Source: Escherichia boydii (lineage in GTDB: Bacteria; Pseudomonadota; Gammaproteobacteria; Enterobacterales; Enterobacteriaceae). From it: a stretch of DNA of 64,000 nt. Below are positions 25,116 through 35,860 of the stretch, piece by piece. The DNA is taken from assembly GCA_041890495.1 (NCBI GenBank), contig CP169086.1:4402001-4466000 (forward strand), read 5' to 3'. The stretch's first letter is position 1, and each line of letters begins with the position of its first letter. The position numbers were made by a program, and so were the translations under genes. A model generated the notes under the pieces. It was not told the DNA's origin. It saw only the letters and a list, made by a program, of their open reading frames with translations, and did no database searches.

Positions 25116-25160
25116 TGGTGGCCCCTGCTGGACTTGAACCAGCGACCAAGCGATTATGAG
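25116..25160. repeat. Attachment-site copy inside intact ileX
   Basis: These 45 bases are identical to 13200-13244, from the CCA end to the anticodon of the tRNA. Together they define the element limits. Confidence 0.95.
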
Positions 25161-25191
25161 TCGCCTGCTCTAACCACTGAGCTAAGGGGCC
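25116..25191 (-). tRNA. ileX: tRNA-Ile2 (anticodon CAT, lysidine-modified)
   Basis: The 76-base cloverleaf reads GGCCCCTTAGCTCAGTGGTT at its 5' end on the minus strand, has anticodon loop CTCATAA and the T-arm GGTTCAAGTCC, and ends GGGGCCACCA with encoded CCA. The sequence equals the E. coli minor isoleucine tRNA (ileX/ileY), whose CAT is read as AUA after TilS modification. Its place next to mug is the E. coli ileX position. It is intact because the satellite regenerated the 3' half. Confidence 0.95.
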
Positions 25192-25315
25192 ATGGTAGCG
25201 GATTATAAAGTAACTCCGTGTCGCAATCCAGCCATTACCGCGCGCCTGCTGTTTTTATAAACAACGCATAATCAATCCTTTATACTTCCATAACGATGTA
25301 TCAGCGGGAGTAAAG

Positions 25316-25822
25316 ATGATCAACGATATTCTGGCCCCTGGCCTGCGGGTGGTGTTCTGCGGAATCAACCCGGGTAAGTCCTCGGCGCACACCGGTTTTC
25401 ACTTCGCCCATCCGGGGAATCGCTTCTGGAAGGTCATCTATCAGGCCGGGTTTACCGACAGGTTGCTCAAGCCCGAAGAGGAGCAGCACCTGCTGGACAC
25501 GCGCTGCGGCATAACCATGCTGGTCGAGCGGCCAACGGTGCAGGCAAGCGAGGTCAACCTGCATGAACTGCGCAGCGGCGGGCGGGAGCTGGTCAAGAAG
25601 ATTGAAGACTACCAGCCGGCCGCGCTGGCGATCCTCGGCAAGCAGGCCTACGAGCAGGCGTTTAGCCAGCGCGGGGCTAAGTGGGGTAAGCAGAGCATCA
25701 TGATTGGCGTTACGCAGGTGTGGGTGTTGCCGAACCCAAGCGGGCTCAACAGGGCGACGCTGGACAAGCTGGTAGAGGCGTACCGGGAGCTGGATGAGGC
25801 GCTGATGGTGCGGGGGCTTTAG
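25316..25822 (+). CDS. mug: Mug, G/U and ethenocytosine mismatch-specific DNA glycosylase
   Basis: Mug removes uracil or thymine opposite G and alkylated cytosines such as ethenocytosine. The 168 residues show the family motifs GINPGKSSAHTGFHFAHPGNRFW (active-site loop GINP), ERPTVQASEV and VLPNPSGLNRATL (intercalating loop). GCGGGAGTAAAG precedes the ATG. The protein is clearly diverged from E. coli Mug (for example HTGFHFAHPGN versus GTGFPFAHPAN as I recall), in contrast to the next gene, rpoD. Confidence 0.95.
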   Translation: MINDILAPGLRVVFCGINPGKSSAHTGFHFAHPGNRFWKVIYQAGFTDRLLKPEEEQHLLDTRCGITMLVERPTVQASEVNLHELRSGGRELVKKIEDYQPAALAILGKQAYEQAFSQRGAKWGKQSIMIGVTQVWVLPNPSGLNRATLDKLVEAYRELDEALMVRGL

Positions 25823-25923
25823 GGGCCTCTGCGGGCTGATGCCTTCACCCTGGCACGTTCACAGGCCATGTCGTTACAGAGTAGCAAGAAACATAAAGTG
25901 AACGGAATGACCACCTGAGCCGT

Positions 25924-26012
25924 ATGTTCCCCCTCACCCCAGCCCTCTCCCTCAAGGGAGAGGGGGACGTCCGCGCAGCCATTATTTTGTGGGGATCCCA
26001 CAGCCCACAGGG
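25924..26012. repeat. Dispersed palindromic repeat (CCCTCTCCC/GGGAGAGGG)
   Basis: CCAGCCCTCTCCCTCAAGGG with inverted GGGAGAGGGGG, and a second half GGGAGAGGG near 26010, lie between mug and rpoD. The same motif recurs at 48733-48775 and 60085-60122, always in intergenic gaps of non-E. coli character. Confidence 0.75.
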
Positions 26013-26025
26013 AGAGGGAATAAAC

Positions 26026-26056
26026 AAAAAAAAAGCTCCCGATAGGGAGCTTTTTC
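26026..26056 (-). terminator. rpoD terminator
   Basis: On the minus strand AAAGCTCCC-TATC-GGGAGCTTT is followed by TTTTTTG. It lies 15 bases after the rpoD stop and ends the rpsU-dnaG-rpoD operon. Confidence 0.88.
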
Positions 26057-26070
26057 ACTGTCAGGACAGA

Positions 26071-27912
<1,842 letters not shown>

Positions 27913-28106
27913 AAGACGGTATCCACACTTATTTCATGAGGTTGGTGTTGGGCGATTGACCCGATGTCCTTCAGCCGTTAACGCTGAAATCCAACGGTTG
28001 TTTACCGCCAACGATAATTACGAGGGCGTACTTATATATTTGCCGCTGCCTCTCAGTGCGGCTGTCGGGGGCTTCCCGATCGCTCTTCGGCACTTAAGCC
28101 GTTAAA

Positions 28107-29852
28107 TCACTTTTTCGCCAGCTCCTGGTTTAATGTCCAGAGCTCCAGGCGTTCTTCGTTGCTTAAACCATGCGTGCGCTCACGAGCGATTAACTCTTCC
28201 TGGCGCAGTTCAAGCAGCGAATCAAACATATGGTTGAGTGAGTCGGTGAAGGTTTGCTCAGCAATATTCTTATCTGCTATATCGTCCCACATCGACAGTT
28301 TTTCAAGGGTGGCAGCATTATTTGTACCACGATAGTGCTCTAAAAGTTGCCCGGTGGTCAGACCTGGCTGGGAGAGACAAGTGTTGACCAGTTCTCTGAA
28401 TAAGCCAAGTCCAGGGAGCTTATTTTCATCCAGATTCTCAAGCGGCGGGACCAACGTCGCTAATTCTGGATTTTGCACCAGCAACCCTATAAGTATACGC
28501 ATGGTCGTGCGTTTTAGCTGCGGAACAGGGCGAGAAACGCCGCTCTCTGCCGCTTTTGGCATTAATCGTTCAAGCTGGCTGTCATCAAGTATGCCTAATT
28601 TGTTGCCTAATTCCTGACGAAGATATATTCGCAGCGTTTCGCCCGGCACTTGCGATATCAATGGTAGTGCCAGCGTACTCAAACGTGCGCGCCCGTCAGG
28701 GGTACTCAGATCAACTTGCGGCATCAGACTGTTAAACAGAAATGCGGAGAGTGGCATCGCCTGCTCCATCCGCGCTTCAAACGCTTCTTTACCTTCTTTT
28801 CGTACTAGCGTGTCAGGGTCTTCGCCATCAGGCAAAAACATAAAGCGTAGCTGACGGCCGTCTGTCATGTAAGGCAGCGCCGTTTCCAGCGCTCGCCAGG
28901 CGGCATCGCGGCCTGCACGGTCGCCGTCATAACAGCAAATGACATTGTTGGTCGCGCGGAACAACAGTTGTATGTGATCGACGGTGGTTGACGTACCTAA
29001 CGACGCAACGGCGTAATTAATGCCGTATTGCGCCAGCGCCACCACGTCCATATAGCCTTCGACCACAAGCAGACGATTGGGTTCAGCGTTATCCTGCTGC
29101 GCTTCATAAAGACCGTAAAGCTGGCGGCCTTTATGGAAAATGTCTGTTTCCGGCGAGTTCAGGTATTTGGGGGTATCGTTGCCCAGCACGCGCCCGCCAA
29201 AACCAATCACCCGACCGCGTTTATCGCGAATGGGGAACATCACCCGCTCGCGGAAACGATCGTAACTGCGTCCCTGATCGTTAGTGACCAACATCCCCGC
29301 ATCAATCAATGACTGGCGATTTTCTGGATTGCCGCCAAACCGCTTCAGGACGTTGTCCCAGCCGGGGGGCGCAAAACCAATCGCAAAGCGAGCGATAACC
29401 TCGTGGCTTAATCCGCGTTTTTCCAGATACTGGCGCGCAGACGTGGCAACAGGTTGTTGTAAAGATTGTTGGTAAAACGTATTCAGACCGTCCATCAACT
29501 GATAAAGCGTTTGCCTCTGATGGCGCTCGATCTGGCTGGGGCCGCTGCCTGCTTCAAATGGCACTTCAAGATTGTGCATTGCTGCCAGCTCTTCGACCGT
29601 TTCGACGAACTCGAGCTTGTCGTAGTTCATCAGGAAGTCGATCGCGTTGCCGTGCGCGCCACATCCAAAGCAGTGGTAAAACTGTTTCTCACCGTTAACG
29701 GTGAAGGACGGGGTTTTCTCGTTGTGGAATGGACAACACGCGTGGAAATTCTTGCCCTGCTTTTTCAGCTTCACACGGGCATCGATCAGATCGACGATGT
29801 CAGTGCGTGCCAGCAGATCATTAATGAATACGCGTGGGATTCGTCCAGCCAT
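28107..29852 (-). CDS. dnaG: DnaG, DNA primase
   Basis: DnaG makes the RNA primers for replication forks with DnaB. The 581 residues contain the zinc-binding domain (HACCPFHNEKTPSF..FYHCFGCGAHGNAIDF), the TOPRIM core (LLVVEGYMDVVALAQYG and CYDGDRAGRDAAWRAL) and the C-terminal DnaB-interacting domain (ELRQEELIARERTHGLSNEERLELW). It matches E. coli DnaG almost residue for residue from memory; one difference is STTVDHI for STTADHI. It is the second gene of the operon, separated from rpsU by an attenuator. Confidence 0.97.
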   Translation of the reverse strand: MAGRIPRVFINDLLARTDIVDLIDARVKLKKQGKNFHACCPFHNEKTPSFTVNGEKQFYHCFGCGAHGNAIDFLMNYDKLEFVETVEELAAMHNLEVPFEAGSGPSQIERHQRQTLYQLMDGLNTFYQQSLQQPVATSARQYLEKRGLSHEVIARFAIGFAPPGWDNVLKRFGGNPENRQSLIDAGMLVTNDQGRSYDRFRERVMFPIRDKRGRVIGFGGRVLGNDTPKYLNSPETDIFHKGRQLYGLYEAQQDNAEPNRLLVVEGYMDVVALAQYGINYAVASLGTSTTVDHIQLLFRATNNVICCYDGDRAGRDAAWRALETALPYMTDGRQLRFMFLPDGEDPDTLVRKEGKEAFEARMEQAMPLSAFLFNSLMPQVDLSTPDGRARLSTLALPLISQVPGETLRIYLRQELGNKLGILDDSQLERLMPKAAESGVSRPVPQLKRTTMRILIGLLVQNPELATLVPPLENLDENKLPGLGLFRELVNTCLSQPGLTTGQLLEHYRGTNNAATLEKLSMWDDIADKNIAEQTFTDSLNHMFDSLLELRQEELIARERTHGLSNEERLELWTLNQELAKK

Positions 29853-29886
29853 AGGCCCCGATTTTTAGCAATTCATAAACGAAAAT

Positions 29887-29918
29887 AAGCCGCGCATTCC
29901 TTTCGGAAGCACGGCCTT
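29887..29918 (-). terminator. rpsU-dnaG intercistronic terminator T1
   Basis: On the minus strand GCCGTGCTTCC-GAAA-GGAATGCGCGGC is followed by TTATTTTC. It is the known partial terminator that lowers dnaG relative to rpsU in this operon. Confidence 0.85.
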
Positions 29919-29962
29919 ACAACTACAACTCGGTCTGATCGGAGAGCAACGCTCTCGGGGAA

Positions 29963-30217
<255 letters not shown>

Positions 30218-30415
30218 TCAACGCCAGCTTATTTCAAAATGGTGCGGAATTTTACTGCAATTGCTGCTGCTTTGTAAAGCACCGCGGCCTTTTTTGAAAG
30301 GGACTTTTATAAGGGTGAGGAGTATACACGAGGCTTTCTCCAGGGGCGAACAAAGTTTTACATCAACCCGCATTGGTCCTACACTGCGCGGTAATAAAGC
30401 GAGGTAAAACAAGTC

Positions 30416-31429
30416 ATGCGTGTACTGGGTATTGAAACTTCCTGCGATGAAACCGGCATCGCCATTTACGACGATGAAAAAGGTTTGTTAGCCAACCAAT
30501 TGTATAGTCAGGTGAAATTGCACGCTGACTACGGCGGCGTCGTGCCTGAACTGGCCTCCCGCGATCATGTGCGTAAAACCGTACCGTTGATCCAGGCGGC
30601 GCTAAAGGAGTCTGGTTTAACGGCAAAAGACATTGATGCTGTGGCCTATACCGCAGGCCCTGGATTAGTCGGCGCGCTACTGGTTGGCGCGACCGTGGGG
30701 CGTTCTCTGGCGTTTGCCTGGGACGTTCCGGCGATCCCTGTACACCATATGGAAGGGCATCTGTTAGCGCCGATGCTGGAAGATAACCCGCCGGAATTTC
30801 CGTTTGTTGCGCTGCTTGTTTCCGGCGGTCATACGCAGTTAATCAGCGTGACTGGCATTGGTCAGTACGAGCTGCTCGGCGAGTCTATCGATGATGCCGC
30901 CGGGGAAGCGTTTGATAAAACCGCGAAGCTGCTGGGGCTGGATTATCCTGGCGGGCCGTTACTGTCGAAAATGGCGGCTCAGGGTACTGCCGGGCGCTTT
31001 GTCTTCCCGCGTCCGATGACCGACCGTCCGGGGCTGGATTTCAGCTTCTCCGGCCTGAAAACCTTCGCGGCAAATACCATTCGTGACAACGGCACCGACG
31101 ACCAGACGCGTGCTGATATCGCCCGCGCCTTTGAAGATGCGGTGGTCGATACGCTGATGATTAAGTGCAAGCGGGCGCTGGATCAGACGGGCTTTAAGCG
31201 ACTGGTCATGGCGGGCGGCGTGAGTGCTAACCGTACGTTACGGGCGAAGCTGGCTGAAATGATGAAAAAACGCCGCGGCGAAGTGTTCTACGCGCGTCCG
31301 GAATTTTGTACTGATAACGGCGCGATGATCGCCTATGCCGGAATGGTGCGGTTTAAAGCAGGCGCGACGGCGGATCTCGGCGTTAGCGTGCGTCCGCGCT
31401 GGCCGCTGGCGGAACTGCCGGAGGCGTGA
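30416..31429 (+). CDS. tsaD: TsaD, tRNA t6A threonylcarbamoyltransferase
   Basis: TsaD, with TsaB and TsaE, transfers threonylcarbamoyl to A37 of ANN-decoding tRNAs. The 337-residue ASKHA-fold metalloenzyme has MRVLGIETSCDETG, the metal-binding HHMEGH (residues about 111-116), VSGGHTQL, the nucleotide loops SIDDAAGEAFDK and GGVSANRTLR, and the final metal aspartate in FCTDNGAMIAY. GAGGTAAAACAAGTC precedes the ATG. It agrees with E. coli TsaD except at the last residues (AELPEA versus AELPAA, from memory). A host-type REP begins 8 bases after the stop. Confidence 0.97.
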   Translation: MRVLGIETSCDETGIAIYDDEKGLLANQLYSQVKLHADYGGVVPELASRDHVRKTVPLIQAALKESGLTAKDIDAVAYTAGPGLVGALLVGATVGRSLAFAWDVPAIPVHHMEGHLLAPMLEDNPPEFPFVALLVSGGHTQLISVTGIGQYELLGESIDDAAGEAFDKTAKLLGLDYPGGPLLSKMAAQGTAGRFVFPRPMTDRPGLDFSFSGLKTFAANTIRDNGTDDQTRADIARAFEDAVVDTLMIKCKRALDQTGFKRLVMAGGVSANRTLRAKLAEMMKKRRGEVFYARPEFCTDNGAMIAYAGMVRFKAGATADLGVSVRPRWPLAELPEA

Positions 31430-31436
31430 GTTTTTT

Positions 31437-31504
31437 GCCCGGTGGCGCTGCGCTTACCGGGCCTACAAAACCGTAGGCCGAGTCAGGCGAAGCCGCCACA
31501 CGGC
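31437..31504. repeat. REP element pair between tsaD and ureG
   Basis: GCCCGGTGGCGCTGCGCTTA is followed by an imperfect inverted partner (GTAGGCCGAGTCAGGCGAAG..CCGCCACACGGC). It is of the GC-rich host family rather than the E. coli family seen at 40757. Confidence 0.85.
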
Positions 31505-31515
31505 AACAAACCGCA

Positions 31516-32133
31516 CTACACCCGCAGCATCCCTTTCTCTTCCAGAAAAGCAATAATTGTCCCCAGACCGTCACCCGCCTTCAGGTTGGTAAAGGTCCAT
31601 GGGCGCTCGCCGCGCATGCGGTTGGTGTCGCGCTCCATCACTTCCAGCGACGCACCGACGTACGGTGCGAGATCGGTTTTGTTGATCACCAGAAAATCGG
31701 ATTTGGTGATCCCCGGCCCGCCCTTGCGCGGAATTTTTTCCCCTTCGGCCACGTCGATCACGTAGATGGTCAGATCCGCCAGCTCCGGGCTAAACGTCGC
31801 GCTCAGGTTGTCCCCGCCGCTTTCCACGAAGATCAGATCCAGATTGCCGAACTTCTCGCTTAACGCTTCCACCGCCGCCAGGTTCATTGAGGCATCTTCG
31901 CGGATGGCAGTATGCGGGCAGCCGCCGGTCTCCACGCCCACGATGCGCTCCGGCGCCAGGGCGCCCGCTTCGGTCAGGATGCGCTGATCCTCTTTGGTGT
32001 AGATATCGTTGGTTACCACCGCCAGGTGGTACGTGTCGCGCATCGCCTTGCAAAGCGCTTCCAGCAGCGCGGTTTTGCCCGATCCTACCGGGCCACCCAC
32101 GCCCACGCGCAGGGGATGTTTGTAATCAGCCAT
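31516..32133 (-). CDS. ureG: UreG, urease accessory GTPase
   Basis: UreG hydrolyses GTP to drive nickel delivery to urease with UreD and UreF. The 205 residues show P-loop GVGGPVGSGKTALLEAL, the metal-binding GCPHTAIREDASMNL (CPH motif), ESGGDNLSATFSPELAD and NKTDLAPYV (GTP specificity). It is the last gene of ureDABCEJFG and lies 9 bases after ureF. Confidence 0.97.
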   Translation of the reverse strand: MADYKHPLRVGVGGPVGSGKTALLEALCKAMRDTYHLAVVTNDIYTKEDQRILTEAGALAPERIVGVETGGCPHTAIREDASMNLAAVEALSEKFGNLDLIFVESGGDNLSATFSPELADLTIYVIDVAEGEKIPRKGGPGITKSDFLVINKTDLAPYVGASLEVMERDTNRMRGERPWTFTNLKAGDGLGTIIAFLEEKGMLRV

Positions 32134-32142
32134 GTTGACTCC

Positions 32143-32817
32143 TCAGGAACGGAATAGTCGTGAATATTGAGTTTCGTGGCGCGCGGAGGCGATGGCGGAC
32201 AGCGGCGTAGCTGCCCCCAGCGCGTCGTCGCTCCGTAAAAATGCCTGTTCAAGTCCGGCGGCAAAATGGTCGCTCAGTTCGATAATCAGCTGCTGCGCGG
32301 CCTGCTGCCCAAACGGCACCAGCTTGACGCCTGCCATGACCGCGCTCTCAATCCAGCTGTAGCCCAGACTCAGCGCCAGCTCGCGCACGTCAATGCCCCA
32401 GCGCACGCAGAGCCACGCCATGCCGCAGAGCTGGCTTTGCCTGCACAGCGCCAGCCATTCTGCCGGGCAGTCCGGCTCCCAGCTTTTAATCAGGCGCGTA
32501 AACGCCGCCCCGCGGTTGCGTTCTTCTTCGCGCAGCTCGCGCGTTTCCCGGCAGGCGAGCAGGTATGCCGTCCAGCGTTTGGCCGTCGCCAGATCGTTCC
32601 GATCGCAGGCCCGGCAGAGGCGATGAAACAGCGGCAGATCGACGCAGAAAAAACTCTGTTCCATCTGCTGGATCTGCCAGCGTTTAAAGCCTCCGGCGTC
32701 CGTGACCCATCCCGCCTCCACGGCCCACTCCAGCCCCTGCGACCAGGTAAACGACCCGACCGGCAGGCTGCTGCTTGAGAGCTGCATCAGGCGCAGCCAC
32801 TGGCGGGCGTGGTCCAT
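32143..32817 (-). CDS. ureF: UreF, urease accessory protein
   Basis: UreF is an all-helical scaffold of the UreD-UreF-UreG activation complex and gates GTP hydrolysis by UreG. The 224 residues contain LMQLSSSSLPVGSFTWSQGLEWAVEAGWV at the start and the family segments RNRGAAFTRLIKSW and QTQYSRLFRS-like C-terminus (HETQYSRLFRS). The start overlaps the ureJ stop by one base, so the genes are coupled. Confidence 0.96.
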   Translation of the reverse strand: MDHARQWLRLMQLSSSSLPVGSFTWSQGLEWAVEAGWVTDAGGFKRWQIQQMEQSFFCVDLPLFHRLCRACDRNDLATAKRWTAYLLACRETRELREEERNRGAAFTRLIKSWEPDCPAEWLALCRQSQLCGMAWLCVRWGIDVRELALSLGYSWIESAVMAGVKLVPFGQQAAQQLIIELSDHFAAGLEQAFLRSDDALGAATPLSAIASARHETQYSRLFRS

Positions 32818-33356
32818 TAGCTCATCAGCGCCAGCAGGGCGGAGACGATCAGCCCGCCGCCGAAGGTTTTACGCAGGCCGTCGTGACGGCGCAGCAGCAA
32901 TCCTGCGGCAAAGCTGGCGCACAGCACCGTGGCGCTGGCCAGCATAAACCCGCTGGTGAAGAGCCAGAAGCTGTGGCCGGACATCTCCACGCCGTGCGCC
33001 CAGCCGTGGAACATCGCCAGAGCAGGCACCGCCAGCAGCAGACGATTTTCGGTTTTAAACATCATCACGCCGCTGACCGCCAGCGAGGCGATAATCAGCA
33101 TCTCCATGCCGCTGAAGCCGCCGAGCAGGCTGCCCGCAATGGCGCCGACAAGCATCATCCCGAGGGTCGCAAACGGCAGCAGGAGTTTGCGACCGCTCAG
33201 CGCCGAGAGCACGCCCGCACCGGTGAGCATCAGCAGGTGATCGAGCCCGGTCAGCGGGTGGAGAAATCCGGCCTGAAAGCTGTCGGTGCCGTGGCCGGGA
33301 TGCGCGAGCGCGGGAACGGAAAAAGCCAGCAGTAACAGAGGGAGTAACTTGCGCAT
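32817..33356 (-). CDS. ureJ: UreJ, HupE/UreJ-family membrane protein (nickel permease)
   Basis: The 179-residue integral membrane protein has a signal-like N-terminus (MRKLLPLLLLAFSVPALA), the HupE/UreJ metal motif HPGHGTDSFQAGFLHPLTGLDH, and about six hydrophobic helices. It probably imports nickel for the urease or aids its delivery. It lies between ureE and ureF; many enterobacterial urease operons lack it. A second conserved motif, FHGWAHGVEMSG, carries more histidines. Confidence 0.92.
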   Translation of the reverse strand: MRKLLPLLLLAFSVPALAHPGHGTDSFQAGFLHPLTGLDHLLMLTGAGVLSALSGRKLLLPFATLGMMLVGAIAGSLLGGFSGMEMLIIASLAVSGVMMFKTENRLLLAVPALAMFHGWAHGVEMSGHSFWLFTSGFMLASATVLCASFAAGLLLRRHDGLRKTFGGGLIVSALLALMS

Positions 33357-33365
33357 GATTAATCC

Positions 33366-33830
33366 TTAATGTGAATGAGCGTGAGAATGGCTATGGCCGT
33401 GGGCATCGCTGGCATACGCGCCCGCTTCCGGTTCAAACGGCAGGCTGGCGTAGGTCACCTCCAGCCCGAACTGGCGCAGCATGTCGTCGAGAACGTGATC
33501 GTGGTGATAGCGCAGTTCGCCGGGCATGATCTGCAGCGGCACGTGGCGGTTGCCCAGGTGGTAGCAGGCGCGGGCGAGCAGGAACGGATCGGCGCAGCGC
33601 ACCACGGAGACGGACTCCGGAGCGGCGATCACTTCGATCACTTCACTACCGTCGTCGGTAGTCAGCAGGTCGCCCCCGCGCAGCAGCAGGCCGCGCGGCA
33701 GCATCAGCCCGGCTTCGCGGCCGTCGTTCAGCGATACGCGGGCGCGGCTTTTGACCCGTACGTCAATCGGCAGCGTGACGCTGGCGGTAATCGGGTGCGC
33801 ATGGTCCAGGCGTTGGGTTAAATAGATCAT
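33366..33830 (-). CDS. ureE: UreE, urease nickel metallochaperone
   Basis: UreE binds nickel and passes it to UreG. The 154 residues show the N-terminal peptide-binding domain (YLTQRLDHAHPITASVTLPI), the metal-binding domain (LGNRHVPLQIMPGELRYHHDHVL) and a His-rich tail (HGHSHSHAHSH). The frame extends two codons to a GTG at 33836, but AGGAG lies 5 bases before the ATG at 33830, so I use that. It follows ureC by 9 bases. Confidence 0.95.
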   Translation of the reverse strand: MIYLTQRLDHAHPITASVTLPIDVRVKSRARVSLNDGREAGLMLPRGLLLRGGDLLTTDDGSEVIEVIAAPESVSVVRCADPFLLARACYHLGNRHVPLQIMPGELRYHHDHVLDDMLRQFGLEVTYASLPFEPEAGAYASDAHGHSHSHAHSH

Positions 33831-33839
33831 TATCACTCC

Positions 33840-35543
33840 TCAAAACAGGAAATAGCGTTGCGCCATCGGCAGAACGTCAGCCGGTTCGCTGGTTATCAGT
33901 TCACCGTCAACGCGCACCTCGTAGGTTTGTGAGTCGACGGTGATATTCGGCTGCAGGCCGTTATGGATCATGTCGGCCTTTTTCACCGTCCGGCAGCCTT
34001 TCACTACCGCGGTAGCGCTCTGTAGGTTGAGCTGCTGCGGGATGCCGTTCGCACTGGCGGCCTGAGAGATAAACGTCAGTCGGGTGGCGTGGCGCGCGGC
34101 ACCCAGCGATCCAAACATCGGGCGGTAATGGACCGGCTGCGGCGTGGGGATTGAAGCGTTGATGTCACCCATCGGCGCGCAGGCGATCATCCCGCCCTTG
34201 ACTATGGTGGCGGGTTTTACGCCGAAGAACGCCGGGGACCAGACCACCAGATCTGCCAGCTTGCCCGCCTCAATCGAACCCACTTCATGGGCGATGCCGT
34301 GGGTGAGCGCCGGGTTAATGGTGTATTTGGCGACGTAGCGCTTCACGCGAAAATTGTCGTTCTCGCCGGTTTCTTCCGGCAGCGCGCCGCGCTGGACCTT
34401 CATGCGGTGTGCCACCTGCCAGGTGCGGATAATCACTTCCCCGACGCGGCCCATGGCCTGCGAGTCTGACGACGTGAGCGAGAACGCGCCGATGTCGTGC
34501 AGCACGTCCTCCGCGGCGATGGTTTCCCGGCGAATGCGGGATTCGGCAAACGCTACGTCCTCGGCGATATCCGGATCGAGATGGTGGCAAACCATCAGCA
34601 TGTCGAGATGCTCGTCGATGGTATTGACCGTGTAGGGCAGCGTCGGGTTGGTGGAGGAGGGCAGAATATTCGGGTGCGCGCAGGCGGTGATGATATCCGG
34701 TGCGTGGCCGCCGCCCGCCCCTTCGGTGTGGAAGGTGTGGATGGTGCGCCCGCCAATGGCGGCTAGCGTATCTTCGACAAACCCTGACTCGTTCAGCGTG
34801 TCGCTGTGCAGCGCCACCTGGATATCCATCTCTTCGGCCACCTCCAGCGAGCAGTTGATCGCCGCAGGCGTCGCGCCCCAGTCTTCGTGGATTTTAAGCC
34901 CGATGGCGCCCGCGGCAATCTGCTCGCGCAGGGCGTCCGGGTTGGAGCCGTTACCTTTGCCGAGCAGGCCGATATTCACCGGCAGCGTATCGGCAGCCTG
35001 CAGCATGCGGGCGATATACCAGGGCCCCGGGGTGCAGGTGGTGGCGTTGGTGCCCGCCGCCGGTCCGGTGCCGCCGCCGATCATGGTGGTGACGCCGGAG
35101 ACCAGCGCCTCTTCCGCCTGCTGCGGGCAGATCCAGTGGATGTGGGTGTCGATCCCACCGGCGGTGACGATCTTCCCCTCGGCGGCAATCACTTCCGTCG
35201 CGGCGCCAATCGGGATCGTCACGCCGGGCTGAATGTCCGGATTCCCGGCTTTGCCGACGGCGAAGATCCGCCCGTTCTTGACGCCGATATCGGCTTTCAC
35301 GATCCCCCAGTGATCGACGATCAGCGCGTTGGTCAGCACCAGATCCACGCAGTCGTCTGCGGTCATCTGCCCCTGACCCATGCCGTCGCGGATCACCTTC
35401 CCGCCGCCGAATTTGACCTCTTCGCCATAGATCGTGAGATCGTTTTCCACTTCAATCCACAGCTCGCTGTCGGCCAGCCGAACTTTATCCCCGGTGGTGG
35501 GGCCGAACATATCGGCATACGCCCGGCGTGAAATGTCAGCCAT
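33840..35543 (-). CDS. ureC: UreC, urease alpha subunit
   Basis: UreC is the catalytic subunit that hydrolyses urea at a dinickel site. The 567 residues carry all active-site groups: HIHWICPQQ (nickel ligands), the carbamylated lysine in GLKIHEDWG, VALHSDTLNE, HTFHTEGAGGGHAPD, the flap MVCHHLDP with its cysteine and histidine, and the aspartate in LTSSDSQAMGR. Its length is that of the Klebsiella enzyme. The ATG overlaps the end of ureB by 8 bases. Confidence 0.98.
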   Translation of the reverse strand: MADISRRAYADMFGPTTGDKVRLADSELWIEVENDLTIYGEEVKFGGGKVIRDGMGQGQMTADDCVDLVLTNALIVDHWGIVKADIGVKNGRIFAVGKAGNPDIQPGVTIPIGAATEVIAAEGKIVTAGGIDTHIHWICPQQAEEALVSGVTTMIGGGTGPAAGTNATTCTPGPWYIARMLQAADTLPVNIGLLGKGNGSNPDALREQIAAGAIGLKIHEDWGATPAAINCSLEVAEEMDIQVALHSDTLNESGFVEDTLAAIGGRTIHTFHTEGAGGGHAPDIITACAHPNILPSSTNPTLPYTVNTIDEHLDMLMVCHHLDPDIAEDVAFAESRIRRETIAAEDVLHDIGAFSLTSSDSQAMGRVGEVIIRTWQVAHRMKVQRGALPEETGENDNFRVKRYVAKYTINPALTHGIAHEVGSIEAGKLADLVVWSPAFFGVKPATIVKGGMIACAPMGDINASIPTPQPVHYRPMFGSLGAARHATRLTFISQAASANGIPQQLNLQSATAVVKGCRTVKKADMIHNGLQPNITVDSQTYEVRVDGELITSEPADVLPMAQRYFLF

Positions 35544-35850
35544 GCTTCACCTCGCCCATTACCTCGCCGCGAAAGCCGACGATGCGCTGCGCACCCGTGA
35601 CCTGAACCAGCGTCACTTCCCGCTTCTGGCCGGGCTCGAAGCGCACGGCGGTGCCTGCCGGGATGTTCAGCCGGTAGCCTCGGGTCAACTCACGGTCAAA
35701 CTTCAGCGCCGGGTTGACCTCGTAAAAGTGATAGTGCGATCCGACCTGGATCGGCCTGTCGCCGTGATTTTCGACAATCACGGTTTGGGTTTCGCGCCCG
35801 ACGTTGAGGGCAATATTTCCGGGCTGGATCCGGTATTCGCCTGGGATCAT
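35536..35850 (-). CDS. ureB: UreB, urease beta subunit
   Basis: This 104-residue beta-rich structural subunit packs between UreA and UreC in the (ABC)3 enzyme. MIPGEYRIQPGNIALNVGRE, RPIQVGSHYHFYEVNPALKFDR and LNIPAGTAVRFEPGQ are family hallmarks. It lies 10 bases after ureA and overlaps ureC. Confidence 0.97.
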   Translation of the reverse strand: MIPGEYRIQPGNIALNVGRETQTVIVENHGDRPIQVGSHYHFYEVNPALKFDRELTRGYRLNIPAGTAVRFEPGQKREVTLVQVTGAQRIVGFRGEVMGEVKHG

Positions 35851-35860
35851 TACGCGCTCT

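Larger units (their letters stand above)
13200..25160. mobile_element. P4-type phage satellite integrated in tRNA gene ileX (about 12 kb)
   Basis: A perfect 45-bp repeat of the 3' part of ileX lies at 13200-13244 and 25116-25160. Between them are an integrase, a HTH regulator, an Icd/Ash-like gene with an antisense RNA, small ORFs, an Alpha-like primase-helicase, a candidate origin, an Ogr/Delta activator, a possible Psu-like gene and a P2-type capsid gene. The early genes are AT-rich (13.4-16 kb) and the late ones near host composition. No terminase, portal, tail or lysis gene is visible, so the element must rely on a helper phage. A P2/P4-type 19-base cos sequence was not found by eye. Confidence 0.9.

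Noticed and set aside
33375..33821. 148-codon plus-strand frame opposite ureE
   Set aside because: It is a shadow of ureE; the minus frame carries all UreE motifs.
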